From Pseudomonas xantholysinigenes (GTDB taxonomy: Bacteria > Pseudomonadota > Gammaproteobacteria > Pseudomonadales > Pseudomonadaceae), in assembly GCF_014268885.2 (NCBI RefSeq), contig NZ_CP077095.1, forward strand, positions 4,309,001-4,373,000: a stretch of 64,000 bases of DNA. The letters run 5' to 3'. Under the pieces are notes generated by a model. That model was not told the DNA's origin. It made no database searches and saw only the letters and a list, made by a program, of their open reading frames with translations. Shown here piece by piece: positions 1 through 9,245 of the stretch. Position 1 is the first letter of the stretch, and every line of letters starts with the position of its first letter. The translations under genes and the position numbers were made by a program.

Positions 1-468
1 GTGGGTGCCACGGAAGGAGTTGCGCCCATACATCCCCTGCTCGCCCTTAGCCACCGAGCTGGGACTGATGTCGATACCGTCGATGCGGAACGCACCCGGG
101 TTGATGCCGGCATCGAGCAGCGCCATGGCGATCGAATAAGGCTCCTCGCCGGTCGAACATGGCAGGCTGAGGATCCGCAAAGGCCTGGCGCCGGCCAGCT
201 CGGCCACGTGCTTCTGCGCAAGCCCGGCCAGGGCCGTGAAGGATTCGGGGTAGCGGAAGAACCAGGTCTCCGGGACGACGACAGCCTCGATCAGGGCCTG
301 CTGTTCATCGGCGGATTGCTGCAGACGCAGCCAGTAGTCATCCAGGTCGACAGCGCACGCGACCGTGCAACGCTGGCGCAAGGCGCGCTCGATCATGGCA
401 GTGCCGACCGACTCCACGTCCAGGCCGATGCGCTCCTGCAGAAAGCGGAAGAAACGTTGTTCGTTCAT
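1..468 (-). CDS. wspC: CheR-type chemoreceptor methyltransferase WspC (3' part beyond window)
   Basis: Methylates glutamates on the WspA chemoreceptor using S-adenosylmethionine. Only the first 156 residues are in the window. The reverse-strand reading starts MNEQRFFRFLQ, carries the CheR alpha N-terminal domain, then the SAM-binding stretch SLPCSTGEEPYSIAMALL (about residues 100-117), and reaches the conserved YGRNSFRG at the window edge. The ATG (466-468) overlaps the wspB stop in an ATGA arrangement, indicating translational coupling. Identity as WspC rather than the flagellar CheR rests on the wspA-wspB neighbours. The TPR domain usual at the WspC C-terminus would lie outside the window. 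Confidence 0.9.
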   Translation of the reverse strand, partial: MNEQRFFRFLQERIGLDVESVGTAMIERALRQRCTVACAVDLDDYWLRLQQSADEQQALIEAVVVPETWFFRYPESFTALAGLAQKHVAELAGARPLRILSLPCSTGEEPYSIAMALLDAGINPGAFRIDGIDISPSSVAKGEQGMYGRNSFRGTH

Positions 469-971
469 GCCGGCACCTGTCCGGGCTCAGGCGGATACAG
501 CAGCGCACGCACTTCATCGCTGAGCAGGTCATCCACGCGGATCAGTTGCAGCAGCCCACGCGCATCCTGGCGCACCGGCCCCAGGTAGCGTGCCTCGCCA
601 TTGTCCAGGCCGTAAGGCTGGAAGGTATCGGGGTCACAACGCAGGGTGTCGGTGGCCTGTTCAAGGATCAACCCCAGCTGCAAGCCATGGCCATAACGCA
701 CCAGGACCAGACGCGTGCTACTGCGCGCGGCCGCCGCCGCGCCGAAACTCAGCGCCGAGAGGTCGATCACCGGTATCAGCGCGCCGCGATGGGCGAGCAC
801 GCCGGCTACCCAGGCCGGGGCCTGGGCGATGGGTTTGAGGGTACGGCGTGGCAGCACCTCGATTACCTCGCGCGCATCCAGGGCAAAGCGCTGGTCGGCG
901 ATGCGAAACAGCAGGTACAGCACACCATGGTCAGCCGAAGCTTGAGGCGCGCGGGCGGGCAAGTCGTTCAT
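465..971 (-). CDS. wspB: CheW-like coupling protein WspB
   Basis: Couples the WspA receptor to the WspE histidine kinase in the Wsp pathway, which raises c-di-GMP through WspR on surface contact (family knowledge). It is 168 residues with a CheW SH3-like fold: YLLFRIADQRFALDAREV near the N-terminus, then VLAHRGALIPVIDLSAL and RLVLVRYGHGLQLGLILE. A proline-rich tail follows LIRVDDLLSDEV. It lies 5 bp after wspA and overlaps wspC by 4 bp, so the three are one transcription unit reading toward the left edge. Confidence 0.9.
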   Translation of the reverse strand: MNDLPARAPQASADHGVLYLLFRIADQRFALDAREVIEVLPRRTLKPIAQAPAWVAGVLAHRGALIPVIDLSALSFGAAAAARSSTRLVLVRYGHGLQLGLILEQATDTLRCDPDTFQPYGLDNGEARYLGPVRQDARGLLQLIRVDDLLSDEVRALLYPPEPGQVPA

Positions 972-976
972 CGCCG

Positions 977-2599
977 TCAGACTTTGAACCGCGACACACC
1001 ACCACGCAGGCCCGCCGCCACCTGGCTCAGCTCGTCGATGGCAAAGCTCGCCTGGCGCAGCGATTCCACGGTCTGGGTGCTGGCATCGCTGAGCTGGGCC
1101 AGCGCCTGGTTGATCTGCTCGGCGCCGGTGGCCTGGGCCTGCATGCCCTCGTTGACCATCAGCACCCGCGGCGCCAGGGCCTGGACCTGATGAATGATCT
1201 GGCTGAGCTGCTCGCCCACCTGCTGCACCTCGAACATGCCGCGACGCACTTCCTCGGAGAACTTGTCCATGCCCATGACCCCCGCCGACACCGCCGACTG
1301 GATCTCGCGCACCATCTGTTCGATATCGTAGGTGGCCACGGCGGTCTGGTCGGCCAGGCGGCGCACCTCGGTGGCGACCACGGCGAAGCCACGGCCATAC
1401 TCACCGGCCTTTTCCGCCTCGATAGCGGCATTGAGCGACAGCAGGTTGGTCTGGTCGGCGACCTTGACGATGGTGACCACCATCTGGGTGATGTTGCTGG
1501 CCTTCTCGTTGAGGATCGCCAGCTTGGCATTGACCAGGTCGGCGGCGCCCATCACCTGGTGCATGGTTTCCTCCATGCGCGCCAAGCCCTGCTGGCCGGA
1601 GCCGGCCAGGCTGGAGGCCTGGTCGGCGGCGCTGGTGACCTCGGTCATGGTGCGCACCAGGTCGCGGGAGGTGGCGGCGATTTCGCGCGAAGTGGCGCCG
1701 ATCTCGGTGGTGGTGGCGGCGGTTTCGGTGGCGGTGGCCTGTTGCTGCTTGGAGGTGGCGGCAATCTCGGTGACCGAGGTGGTCACCTGCACCGACGAAC
1801 GCTGGGCCTGGGACACCAGGTTGGCCAGCGATTCGGCCATTTCGTTGAAGCCGCCTTCGATGGCGCCGAACTCGTCCTTGCGGTCCAGGCTCAGGCGCAT
1901 GCTCAGGTCACCCGAGCGTAGGCGGTCGAGCGCGTGCACGATACGTTGCATGGGCGCGGTGATCGCGCGCATCAACAGCAGGCCGCAAACGCCTGCGGCG
2001 ACAATGGCCAGCAACAGCGAGACGATCATGCTGCCCTTGGCGGTATTCACCGCGCTGACGATCTCATTGGTGGCGTTGTCGGCGGATTCGCGATTGCGCT
2101 CGATCACTTCATTGAGGTGCTGGCGACCTTCCTTCCAGGCCGGCGTCAGGACCTCCATGATCAAACGCTGGGCTTCGGCATAGTTTTTCTGTTGGTAGGT
2201 TTCCAGTACTTGGTCGACAAGCTTGACGTATTCCTGCTCCAACCGCGTGAAATCGTCGAACGCGGCCTGGTCGGCGGCGTCGCGAATGGTTGCCTGGTAG
2301 CTGGCCATGTGCTGCTTGAGGCGGTCGTCGAAGCTCTTGAACAGCTCCTTGTCGGCCGAGGTGAACTCACGGTGGTTCGACAGCCCGACCAGTTGCTGGC
2401 TATTGACGTAGCTGTCGACCCAGGCGCTGCGGATCATCGAGCTGTAGTAGACGCCGGGAATGCTGTCGGACCCCACCGCCTCCTCGCTGGACTCGATCGC
2501 CACCAGCCGCGAATAGGCGGCCACGATCATCAGCAGCATGATGGCGATGATCACGGCGAAACTTGCCAGGATCCGTTGGCGCAAAGTCCAGTTCTTCAC
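977..2599 (-). CDS. wspA: Methyl-accepting chemotaxis protein WspA
   Basis: Membrane receptor of the Wsp surface-sensing system. The 540 residues show an N-terminal membrane segment (about 11-30), a periplasmic four-helix sensor with many Q/E/D residues, a second membrane segment (about 190-212), a HAMP domain, and a cytoplasmic signalling domain. The conserved hairpin tip is [20 protein letters not shown] (about residues 383-402). The start is GTG at 2597-2599, chosen because GAGGG lies 7 nt upstream. It is the first gene of wspA-wspB-wspC. The 127 bp upstream separate it from the DUF533 gene and should hold the promoter, which I could not assign. Confidence 0.92.
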   Translation of the reverse strand: MKNWTLRQRILASFAVIIAIMLLMIVAAYSRLVAIESSEEAVGSDSIPGVYYSSMIRSAWVDSYVNSQQLVGLSNHREFTSADKELFKSFDDRLKQHMASYQATIRDAADQAAFDDFTRLEQEYVKLVDQVLETYQQKNYAEAQRLIMEVLTPAWKEGRQHLNEVIERNRESADNATNEIVSAVNTAKGSMIVSLLLAIVAAGVCGLLLMRAITAPMQRIVHALDRLRSGDLSMRLSLDRKDEFGAIEGGFNEMAESLANLVSQAQRSSVQVTTSVTEIAATSKQQQATATETAATTTEIGATSREIAATSRDLVRTMTEVTSAADQASSLAGSGQQGLARMEETMHQVMGAADLVNAKLAILNEKASNITQMVVTIVKVADQTNLLSLNAAIEAEKAGEYGRGFAVVATEVRRLADQTAVATYDIEQMVREIQSAVSAGVMGMDKFSEEVRRGMFEVQQVGEQLSQIIHQVQALAPRVLMVNEGMQAQATGAEQINQALAQLSDASTQTVESLRQASFAIDELSQVAAGLRGGVSRFKV

Positions 2600-2726
2600 A
2601 TTCAGCCCTCAGGAATTCGATACGAGCGGGAAAATCGCCGAAGTATAGCCCAGGCTTCCTACGTATTTGCGGCTGAATGCAGCGCTATTCAGGCGTCCCT
2701 GCCTGGCGAAGTGGCCAAATGCCGGT

Positions 2727-3410
2727 TCATTGACCCGGCGCAAGCCTGACCTGGTTCTCCAGCTCCAGGCGCAGGGCCGGGTCGAGACGCAGCTGACGGG
2801 CCAGTTCATCGAGATAGGCGCGCTCCATGAAGTTCTCCTGGTCGACCATCATCACACTGGCCAGGTACATCTCGGCGGCCATCTCGGGTGTCTGCGCGGC
2901 GCGGGCCACCTCGGCCGGGTCCAGTGGTTTGTTCAGTTCGGCGTGCAGCCAGTGCTGCAACTCGCGGTCGTTGTCCAGGCGGGTGAACTCGCCCTCGATC
3001 AAGGCCCGCTCGCGGTCATCGATATGACCATCGGACTTGGCCGCCGCCACCAATGCCCGCAATACCGCCTGACTGTGCTGTTCGGCCTGGGCTGGTGGCA
3101 GGCGATCGAGGGTCTGCGGCTCGCGATTGCCCTCGCCCTGGCGCGCCTGCCAGTTGCCATAGGCCTTGTAGGCCAGCACACCGAGCGCGGCCAGGCCGCC
3201 ATAGGTGAGGACCTTGCCGCCATACTTGCGCGCTTGCTTGTTGCCCAGCAGCAGGCCCATGGCGCCGGCCGCCAGGGCGCCGCCGCCGGCACCGGAAAGC
3301 AGGCCACCGAGGCCGCCCGCGCCTTTGCCATCGGCGCGTTTGCCCTGGTGTTCCTGCAACAGCGACTGACCGGACCTGAGCAGCTGATCGAGCAAACCGC
3401 GAGTGTTCAT
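2727..3410 (-). CDS. DUF533 (YebE-type) inner-membrane protein
   Basis: Protein of 227 residues with a basic N-terminus, a glycine/alanine-rich membrane stretch (LLSGAGGGALAAGAMGLLLG, about residues 38-57) and a second hydrophobic stretch (TYGGLAALGVLAY). The acidic C-terminal alpha-helical domain has LRALVAAAKSDGHIDDRE, as in TerB/DUF533 proteins. The family is widespread in proteobacteria and has no settled function. It is transcribed in the same direction as wspA but separated from it by 127 bp, so it is probably independent. Confidence 0.85.
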   Translation of the reverse strand: MNTRGLLDQLLRSGQSLLQEHQGKRADGKGAGGLGGLLSGAGGGALAAGAMGLLLGNKQARKYGGKVLTYGGLAALGVLAYKAYGNWQARQGEGNREPQTLDRLPPAQAEQHSQAVLRALVAAAKSDGHIDDRERALIEGEFTRLDNDRELQHWLHAELNKPLDPAEVARAAQTPEMAAEMYLASVMMVDQENFMERAYLDELARQLRLDPALRLELENQVRLAPGQ

Positions 3411-3527
3411 CTGGCGTACCTCCTGAGGGTGAGGTAGTCAGGGTAGGCCCACTCGCTGAATCCTCGCTTAACGCATTTGCATCCGGATGTTGCTCCTGTG
3501 CCTTCGGTCATCCGGCCTTCGGCGGAA

Positions 3528-4634
3528 TCAATCGCGCAGGTCCGACTCGTGGATCGGGTTGGCTCGGCTGGTGGCCCGCTGGTACTGGGCCGGCCAGGTC
3601 GCCTTGTTGCCACCGAGGTCATCATCGGCATGCAACGGCCAGTACGGATCGCGCAATAGCTCGCGCGCGAGGAAGATCACATCGGCCTGCCCAGTGCGCA
3701 GGATGTGCTCGGCCTGGGCGGGTTCGGTAATCATACCGACAGTGCCGGTGGCGATTTCCGACTCCTTGCGCACGCGCTCGGCAAAGCGGGTCTGATAGCC
3801 GGGGCCGGTGGGGATCTCGGCGTTGACCGAGGTGCCGCCGGAGGAAACGTCGATCAGGTCGACGCCCAAGGCGCGCAGGCGGCGGGCCAGTTCTACGGTT
3901 TCGTCGGGGTTCCAGCCGTCTTCCACCCAGTCGGTGGCCGATACCCGCACGAACAGCGGCAATTCCTGGGGCCATGCCTTACGTACCGCCTCGGTGACCT
4001 GCAGGGTCAGGCGGATGCGGTTCTCGAAGCAGCTGCCGTAGTCATCGCGGCGCTGGTTGCTCAGTGGCGAGAGGAATTGGTGCAGCAGGTAGCCATGGGC
4101 GGCATGAATTTCGACGACTTTGAAGCCGGCTTTCAGGGCACGCTCGGTGGCCGTCACGAAGGCGTCGATAACGTCCTGGATTTCTTGTTGGGTCAGTTCC
4201 CGTGGAGGTGTGTGTTCGGGGTCGAACGCGATCTTCGACGGCCCCACCGGTTGCCAGCCGCCATCCTCGGGCTTCACGCTGCCGTGCTTGCCTAGCCATG
4301 GGCGATGGGTACTGGCCTTGCGTCCGGCATGGGCCAGCTGGATGCCGGGGACGGCGCCCTGAGCGGTGATGAAGCGGGTGATGCGTTGCAGGGGGGTGAT
4401 CTGGTCGTCATTCCACAAGCCGAGGTCTTCAGCGGTGATGCGACCGTCGGCGGTCACTGCGACAGCCTCGCTGATCACCAGGCCGGCGCCACCTACGGCG
4501 CGGCTGCCCAGGTGGACCAGGTGCCAGTCGTTGGCCAGGCCGTCCACGGCGGAGTACTGGCACATGGGGGAGACGGCGATGCGGTTGGGCAAGGTCAGCT
4601 GACGCAGGGTGTAGGGCTCAAGCAGCAGGCTCAT
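3528..4634 (-). CDS. NADH:flavin oxidoreductase, old yellow enzyme family (YqjM/XenA-like class)
   Basis: FMN-dependent ene-reductase that reduces activated C=C bonds or nitro compounds with NAD(P)H (family knowledge). The reading MSLLLEPYTLRQLTLPNRIAVSPMCQYSA is the classic N-terminus. IQLAHAGRKAS, HAAHGYLLHQFLSP (His pair binding substrate) and NRIRLTLQV mark the TIM barrel, and the C-terminus has VIFLARELLRDPYWPLH. The start at 4634 has GGGAGG 7 nt upstream. The frame stays open another 55 codons upstream, but those translate repeat-like, proline-rich sequence and were not used. The product is 368 residues, normal for the class. The physiological substrate is unknown. Confidence 0.9.
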   Translation of the reverse strand: MSLLLEPYTLRQLTLPNRIAVSPMCQYSAVDGLANDWHLVHLGSRAVGGAGLVISEAVAVTADGRITAEDLGLWNDDQITPLQRITRFITAQGAVPGIQLAHAGRKASTHRPWLGKHGSVKPEDGGWQPVGPSKIAFDPEHTPPRELTQQEIQDVIDAFVTATERALKAGFKVVEIHAAHGYLLHQFLSPLSNQRRDDYGSCFENRIRLTLQVTEAVRKAWPQELPLFVRVSATDWVEDGWNPDETVELARRLRALGVDLIDVSSGGTSVNAEIPTGPGYQTRFAERVRKESEIATGTVGMITEPAQAEHILRTGQADVIFLARELLRDPYWPLHADDDLGGNKATWPAQYQRATSRANPIHESDLRD

Positions 4635-4791
4635 GAGGGCACCTCCCAGGGACTCCAATGGTTTTTTCCGGTCCGGGGTTCGTTTTTTTCGGTGGGGTGG
4701 GCTCGGATCCGGTAGTTTCAGACTAGACCATGGGGGCGGGGGTGGTTTTGGGATCGGGATCGAGTTCAATAGCGTAGGTTTTGATCTCTTT

Positions 4792-5063
4792 ATGCGCATT
4801 CATAGATGATGTCGACATTCAGTCACCTTTTCGCCCTTACGGCGACCTACTTTTGCACGCGGGCAAAAGTAGGCAAAAACCGCTCGCTCCATTCATCCGG
4901 CCCCTGCGCTTCGCTCCGGGGTCCCCTCGCTCCGTTCTTGCTCCCGGGAGGACCGCGCTGAACGCCCCATCCTGGGGCGCAGCGCTTGACGGGCATCCAT
5001 GCCCGTCACCTCCCTACGCCAGAACTCCGCTCGGCCTCCTGAAGTCGCAATTGGCGGCGCCTG
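4792..5063 (+). repeat. Left arm of a ~275-bp long inverted repeat
   Basis: This arm, beginning ATGCGCATTCAT and ending GGCGGCGCCTG, is matched in reverse complement by 5286-5560. Long blocks are nearly identical, for example CTTGCTCCCGGGAGGACCGC and GACGGGCATCCATGCCCGTC. The arms differ most around the small stem ACCTACTTTTGC / GCAAAAGTAGG inside this arm. The short open frames here are translations of the repeat and are not genes. From memory, similar blocks recur in P. putida genomes, which I cannot verify here. Confidence 0.85.
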
Positions 5064-5149
5064 AACTATCGCGCGCTTGGAAGCAAGAACAAGAACAAGA
5101 ACAGAAGCTTTAATTGATTTCTGGCAGTTGTTTAAATATTGACTGCTCC

Positions 5150-5243
5150 GGCCCTTTCGCGGGTAAACCCGCTCCCACAGGGTTATGTATATTTTCAACT
5201 TCCACCACTCTCCTGTGGGAGCGGGCTTGCCCGCGAAAGGGCC
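5150..5243 (+). repeat. REP pair (GGGTAAACCCGCTCCCACAG class) in the spacer
   Basis: Two inverted copies of the Pseudomonas palindrome, from GGCCCTTTCGCGGG to CCCGCGAAAGGGCC, enclose a short AT-rich loop. The pair sits near the centre of the 222-bp spacer between the two long inverted arms, so the whole 769-bp region is a nested palindrome. Confidence 0.9.
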
Positions 5244-5285
5244 CTGGAGATCACAGATATGCAACTAGCGACAGCTGCGCCAGTG

Positions 5286-5560
5286 CAGGCGCCGCCCCTA
5301 ACTTCGCGACTTCAGGAGGCCGAACGCAGGTCTTGCGGAGGGAGGTGACGGGCATGGATGCCCGTCAAGCGCTGGGGCCCAGGATGGGCCCTACAGCGCG
5401 GTCCTCCCGGGAGCAAGGCCGGAGTGAGGGAACCCGGAGCGTAGCGGAGGGCCGGATGAACGGAGCGAGGATTTTTTGGTGACTTTTTGATCCTTCAAAA
5501 AGTTACCCGCCGTAAGGGCGGAAAGGTGACTATCCGTCGACATCGCAAATGAATGCGCAT
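5286..5560 (-). repeat. Right arm of the long inverted repeat
   Basis: Reverse complement of 4792-5063 with scattered substitutions and small indels. It starts CAGGCGCC and ends at ATGCGCAT next to the recJ 3' end. Its own terminal stem (CTTTTTGATCC...AAAAAGTTAC) differs from that in the left arm, as if compensatory changes kept a hairpin at that position. The stretch 4635-5612 holds no convincing gene. Confidence 0.85.
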
Positions 5561-5570
5561 ACAACTTTCA

Positions 5571-5601
5571 AAACAAACAAACAAACAAACAAACAAACAA
5601 A
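5571..5601 (+). repeat. AAAC tetranucleotide microsatellite
   Basis: Seven perfect AAAC units plus a partial one lie between the end of the long inverted repeat and the recJ stop codon, about 12 bp downstream of recJ. On the recJ coding strand this reads as a GTTT tract. No open frame crosses it, so a change in length would not frameshift a protein. Confidence 0.95.
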
Positions 5602-5612
5602 GGATACGCGAC

Positions 5613-7322
5613 CTACCGCGCCTCAATATGCGCAATCATCAACTGCACACTCTCATTCCCCCGAAACTCATTAACATCCAACTTATAAGCCAACTCCACC
5701 CACCGCACAGTAGGATTCGGCCACACCTCCCGGTCAACCCCAAAGGCAATCCCATCCAACCGCACCGTCCCACATTCGCTCTTGAGCACCACCTTCAGAT
5801 GCCGCTCCCCCACGACCCGTTGCTCGACCAACTGGAACACCCCATGGAACAACGGCTCCGGAAAATGCTGCCCCCAGGGCCCGGCATTGCGCAGAGCCCG
5901 CGCCAGGTCCAGGTGGAACTCCTCCACCGCCAGCGTGCCATCGGACAGCAACCGCCCTGTCAGGTCTTCCTCCCGCAACTGGCGCCGGACCTCCTCATCG
6001 AAGGCCTCGGCAAACGCCGGGAAGTGCTCGGCCGGCAGTGACAGCCCCGCCGCCATGGCATGCCCGCCAAACTTGCTGATCAGCGCCGGGTGCCGCGCCG
6101 CCACCGCATCCAGCGCATCACGAATATGGAACCCCGCCACCGACCGCGCCGAGCCCTTGAGCATGCCCTCCCCGGCATCGGCAAAGGCTATGGTCGGGCG
6201 GTGATAGCGCTCCTTCAAGCGCGAGGCAAGAATGCCGATCACCCCTTGGTGCCAATCAGCATCGAACAAGCACAGCCCATAGGGCATCGACTCCACCGGC
6301 AGGTCCTTGAGCTGGGCCAGCGCCTCACGCTGCATGCCCTGCTCGATGGACTTGCGATCCTGGTTCAGACCATCGAGCTGCTGGGCCATGTCCAACGCCA
6401 ACGCCGCGTCCTCGCACAACAAGCACTCAATACCCAGGCTCATGTCATCCAACCGGCCGGCGGCATTGAGCCGAGGGCCAAGGATGAACCCCAGGTCGGT
6501 GGAAGTAATACGCCGGTGATCGCGCCGCGCCACCTCGAGAATGGCCTTGAGCCCCGGGCGGGCACGACCGGCACGGATACGCTCCAAGCCCTGGTGCACC
6601 AGGATGCGGTTGTTGGCATCCAGCGGCACCACGTCGGCGACACTGCCCAGCGCCACCAGGTCGAGCAACTCACCGATGTTCGGCTGCGCCTGTGTTTCAT
6701 AGCGGCCCAGACTGCGCAGGCGAGCCCGCAAGGCCATCAGCACATAGAAGATCACCCCGACCCCTGCCAGCGACTTGCTCGCAAAGGCGCAGCCCGGCTG
6801 GTTCGGGTTGACGATGGCGTCCGCCTCCGGCAAATGCTCGCCCGGCAAATGGTGGTCGGTGACCAGCACCTTGAGCCCCGCCGCCTTGGCCGCCGCCACG
6901 CCCTCGACGCTGGAGATGCCATTGTCCACGGTGATCAGCAACTGCGGCTGGCGCTGCAGGGCCACCTCGACGATCTCCGGGGTCAGCCCATAGCCGTACT
7001 CGAAGCGATTGGGCACCAGGTAGTCGACCTGCGCCGCGCCCAGCAGGCGCAACCCCAGTACACCGACCGTACTGGCCGTGGCGCCGTCGGCGTCGAAGTC
7101 ACCGACAATAAGGATGCGCTGACGCAGGTCCAGGGCCTCGACCAACAGCTCCACCGCCGCGTCGATACCCTTGAGCTGCTGGTACGGCAACAGCCGCGCC
7201 AGGCTCTTGTCCAGTTCGGCTTCGGACTGTACGCCACGGGCGGCATACAAGCGGGTCAGCAAGGGAGGCAGGTTGCCCAGCAAGGGCAAGGGCGATGGCA
7301 GGGGACGAGGCTCGATGCGCAT
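5613..7322 (-). CDS. recJ: Single-stranded-DNA-specific exonuclease RecJ
   Basis: 5'-3' ssDNA exonuclease of recombination and mismatch repair, Mn2+/Mg2+ dependent. The 569 residues show the DHH-family order: ILIVGDFDADGATAS (motif I, about 70-84), LLITVDNGISS, VLVTDHHLPG (the DHH signature), the DHHA1 motif FGGHAMAAGLSLP and an OB-like C-terminal domain. Length is normal. The neighbouring yaeQ gene is 29 bp upstream in the same direction, so the two may be cotranscribed. Confidence 0.96.
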   Translation of the reverse strand: MRIEPRPLPSPLPLLGNLPPLLTRLYAARGVQSEAELDKSLARLLPYQQLKGIDAAVELLVEALDLRQRILIVGDFDADGATASTVGVLGLRLLGAAQVDYLVPNRFEYGYGLTPEIVEVALQRQPQLLITVDNGISSVEGVAAAKAAGLKVLVTDHHLPGEHLPEADAIVNPNQPGCAFASKSLAGVGVIFYVLMALRARLRSLGRYETQAQPNIGELLDLVALGSVADVVPLDANNRILVHQGLERIRAGRARPGLKAILEVARRDHRRITSTDLGFILGPRLNAAGRLDDMSLGIECLLCEDAALALDMAQQLDGLNQDRKSIEQGMQREALAQLKDLPVESMPYGLCLFDADWHQGVIGILASRLKERYHRPTIAFADAGEGMLKGSARSVAGFHIRDALDAVAARHPALISKFGGHAMAAGLSLPAEHFPAFAEAFDEEVRRQLREEDLTGRLLSDGTLAVEEFHLDLARALRNAGPWGQHFPEPLFHGVFQLVEQRVVGERHLKVVLKSECGTVRLDGIAFGVDREVWPNPTVRWVELAYKLDVNEFRGNESVQLMIAHIEAR

Positions 7323-7351
7323 GGGTCTTCGGTATTCCGCTTAAAGAGATA

Positions 7352-7894
7352 TCAGCCGCGCTCACCGAGCAGCCACTGCAACTGCACTTCGTGCTGGCCA
7401 CGGTCGTCGGTGACGAACACCGTGCCTTCGCTGATCATCACATCCCACTTGATCGCACGCGGCATGTCGGTGGCCAGGGTTTCCAGCACCTCCTGCGGCA
7501 CGGCGGCGACGTTCAGGTTCTTCAGGCCCTTGACCGCGCCCAGCACCTTGGTCTCCCAGACGCGCAGGCTGCCGTAGGCCAGCAGGCTGGTACGTTCGGT
7601 TCGACGCGAGCACCAGGTCAACCGGTCGGCGTCGGGCTGGCCGACCTCGATCCAGTGCAGGATGCGATCATCCAGGCTCTTTTCCCACACCGCGGCCTCG
7701 TCGACATCCGACAGGCCCCGGCCGAACGCCAGGTTTTCGTTGTACCAGAGGGCATAGGCCAACAGGCGCACGGCCATGCGCTCTTCGGTTTCCGAAGGGT
7801 GACGGGCGATGGTCTGCTTGACGCTCTCGTACACGCCGCGGTCGAGGTCGGTCAGATTCAGTTCGAACTTGTAGGTGGTGGACGGCTGGGCCAT
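7352..7894 (-). CDS. yaeQ: YaeQ family protein
   Basis: 180-residue protein with the family start MAQPSTTYKFELNLTDLDRG and the central ERMAVRLLAYALWY. The family has a PD-(D/E)XK nuclease-like fold and no firmly assigned role; a link to RfaH-dependent haemolysin transcription was once proposed. The start at 7894 was chosen because it matches the family N-terminus; the longer open frame upstream is antisense to the CoA-transferase gene. It is divergent from that gene. Confidence 0.92.
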   Translation of the reverse strand: MAQPSTTYKFELNLTDLDRGVYESVKQTIARHPSETEERMAVRLLAYALWYNENLAFGRGLSDVDEAAVWEKSLDDRILHWIEVGQPDADRLTWCSRRTERTSLLAYGSLRVWETKVLGAVKGLKNLNVAAVPQEVLETLATDMPRAIKWDVMISEGTVFVTDDRGQHEVQLQWLLGERG

Positions 7895-8024
7895 GAGTGA
7901 TGGGCTTCTTGCGGGGGAAAAGTCGCACAGTCTAACCGATAGCGCCGCCTCGGACGACGCCGGTATACCTGCCACCGTCGAGCTGTGATACAACCTGCGC
8001 ACGCCCAGCCGTAACGGATGCCCC

Positions 8025-9224
8025 ATGCCCACGCCCAGCAAACCCCTCGCCGGCCTGAAAGTCATCGAACTCGGCACCCTGATCGCCGGCCCCTTCGCCT
8101 CGCGCATCTGCGCCGAATTCGGCGCCGAAGTGATCAAGGTCGAATCACCGGACGGCGGCGACCCGCTGCGTAAATGGCGCAAGTTGTATGAAGGCACTTC
8201 GCTGTGGTGGTTCGTCCAGGCGCGCAACAAGCAGTCGCTGACCCTCAACCTCAAGCACCCGGACGGCCGCGAAGTGCTCAAGCGCCTGCTCGCCGAGGCC
8301 GACATCCTGATCGAGAACTTCCGCCCCGGCGTGCTGGAAAAACTCGGCCTGGGCTGGGACGTACTGCATGCGCTCAACCCGCGCCTGGTCATGGTGCGCC
8401 TGTCGGGCTTCGGCCAGACCGGGCCGATGAAAGACCAGCCGGGCTTCGGCGCGGTCGGCGAATCCATGGGCGGCCTGCGCTACATCACTGGCTTCGAGGA
8501 CCGCCCGCCGGTACGCACGGGGATCTCCATCGGCGACTCGATCGCCGCGCTGTGGGGCGTGATCGGCGCGCTGATGGCCCTGCGTCATCGCGAGGTCAAC
8601 GGCGGCCAAGGGCAAGTGGTGGACGTGGCGCTGTACGAGGCGATCTTCGCCATGATGGAGAGCATGGTCCCGGAGTTCGACGTGTTCGGTTTCATCCGCG
8701 AACGCACCGGCAATATCATGCCGGGCATCACCCCCTCCTCCATCCACACCACCGCCGATGGTCGCCACGTGCAGATCGGCGCCAATGGCGATGCGATCTT
8801 CAAGCGCTTCATGCAGGCCATCGGCCGCGCCGACCTGGCCAACGATGCCACGCTGTCCACCAACGACGGCCGCGATGCTCGCCGTGACGAGCTCTACGGG
8901 GTGATCGACCGCTGGGCCAACAGCCTGTCACTGGCCGAGGTGATGCAGGTGCTCACCGACGCCGAGGTGCCAGCCAGCCGCATCTATTCTGCCGAGGACA
9001 TGCTGGGCGATCCGCAATTCCTCGCCCGCGAGATGTTCCTCCACGCCCGCCTGCCGGATGGCAAGCCGTTCAAGATGCCCGGCATCGTGCCCAAGCTGTC
9101 CGAGACCCCAGGCAGTGCCGAATGGATCGGCCCGTCCCTGGGTGAACACACCAATGCGCTGCTCACCACGCTGGGTTACGACACAGCCGCCATCGCCCGC
9201 TTGCGCGCCGACGGCGCGGTCTGA
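8025..9224 (+). CDS. CaiB/BaiF (class III) CoA-transferase
   Basis: Transfers CoA between carboxylic acids. The 399 residues show PLAGLKVIELGTLIAGPFAS at the N-terminus, GAEVIKVESPDGGDPLR, LIENFRPGVLEKLGLG, and the RLSGFGQTGPMKDQPGFGA segment typical of the superfamily. The substrate cannot be told from sequence. No acyl-CoA dehydrogenase or regulator is adjacent, so context does not help. It is followed 21 bp later by a binding-protein gene on the same strand. Confidence 0.9.
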   Translation: MPTPSKPLAGLKVIELGTLIAGPFASRICAEFGAEVIKVESPDGGDPLRKWRKLYEGTSLWWFVQARNKQSLTLNLKHPDGREVLKRLLAEADILIENFRPGVLEKLGLGWDVLHALNPRLVMVRLSGFGQTGPMKDQPGFGAVGESMGGLRYITGFEDRPPVRTGISIGDSIAALWGVIGALMALRHREVNGGQGQVVDVALYEAIFAMMESMVPEFDVFGFIRERTGNIMPGITPSSIHTTADGRHVQIGANGDAIFKRFMQAIGRADLANDATLSTNDGRDARRDELYGVIDRWANSLSLAEVMQVLTDAEVPASRIYSAEDMLGDPQFLAREMFLHARLPDGKPFKMPGIVPKLSETPGSAEWIGPSLGEHTNALLTTLGYDTAAIARLRADGAV

Positions 9225-9245
9225 ATCCAAGCGGCTGCCTGGCTC

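Noticed and set aside
848..1921. Long open frame antisense to wspA rich in Gly/His/Leu
   Set aside because: It mirrors the high-GC codon bias of wspA; similar antisense frames oppose ffh, gspD, gspE, phoX, nagA and nagF.
4781..5482. Short open frames across the inverted-repeat composite (plus and minus strands)
   Set aside because: They translate the repeat arms and the REP elements, contain no family signatures and have no ribosome binding sites.
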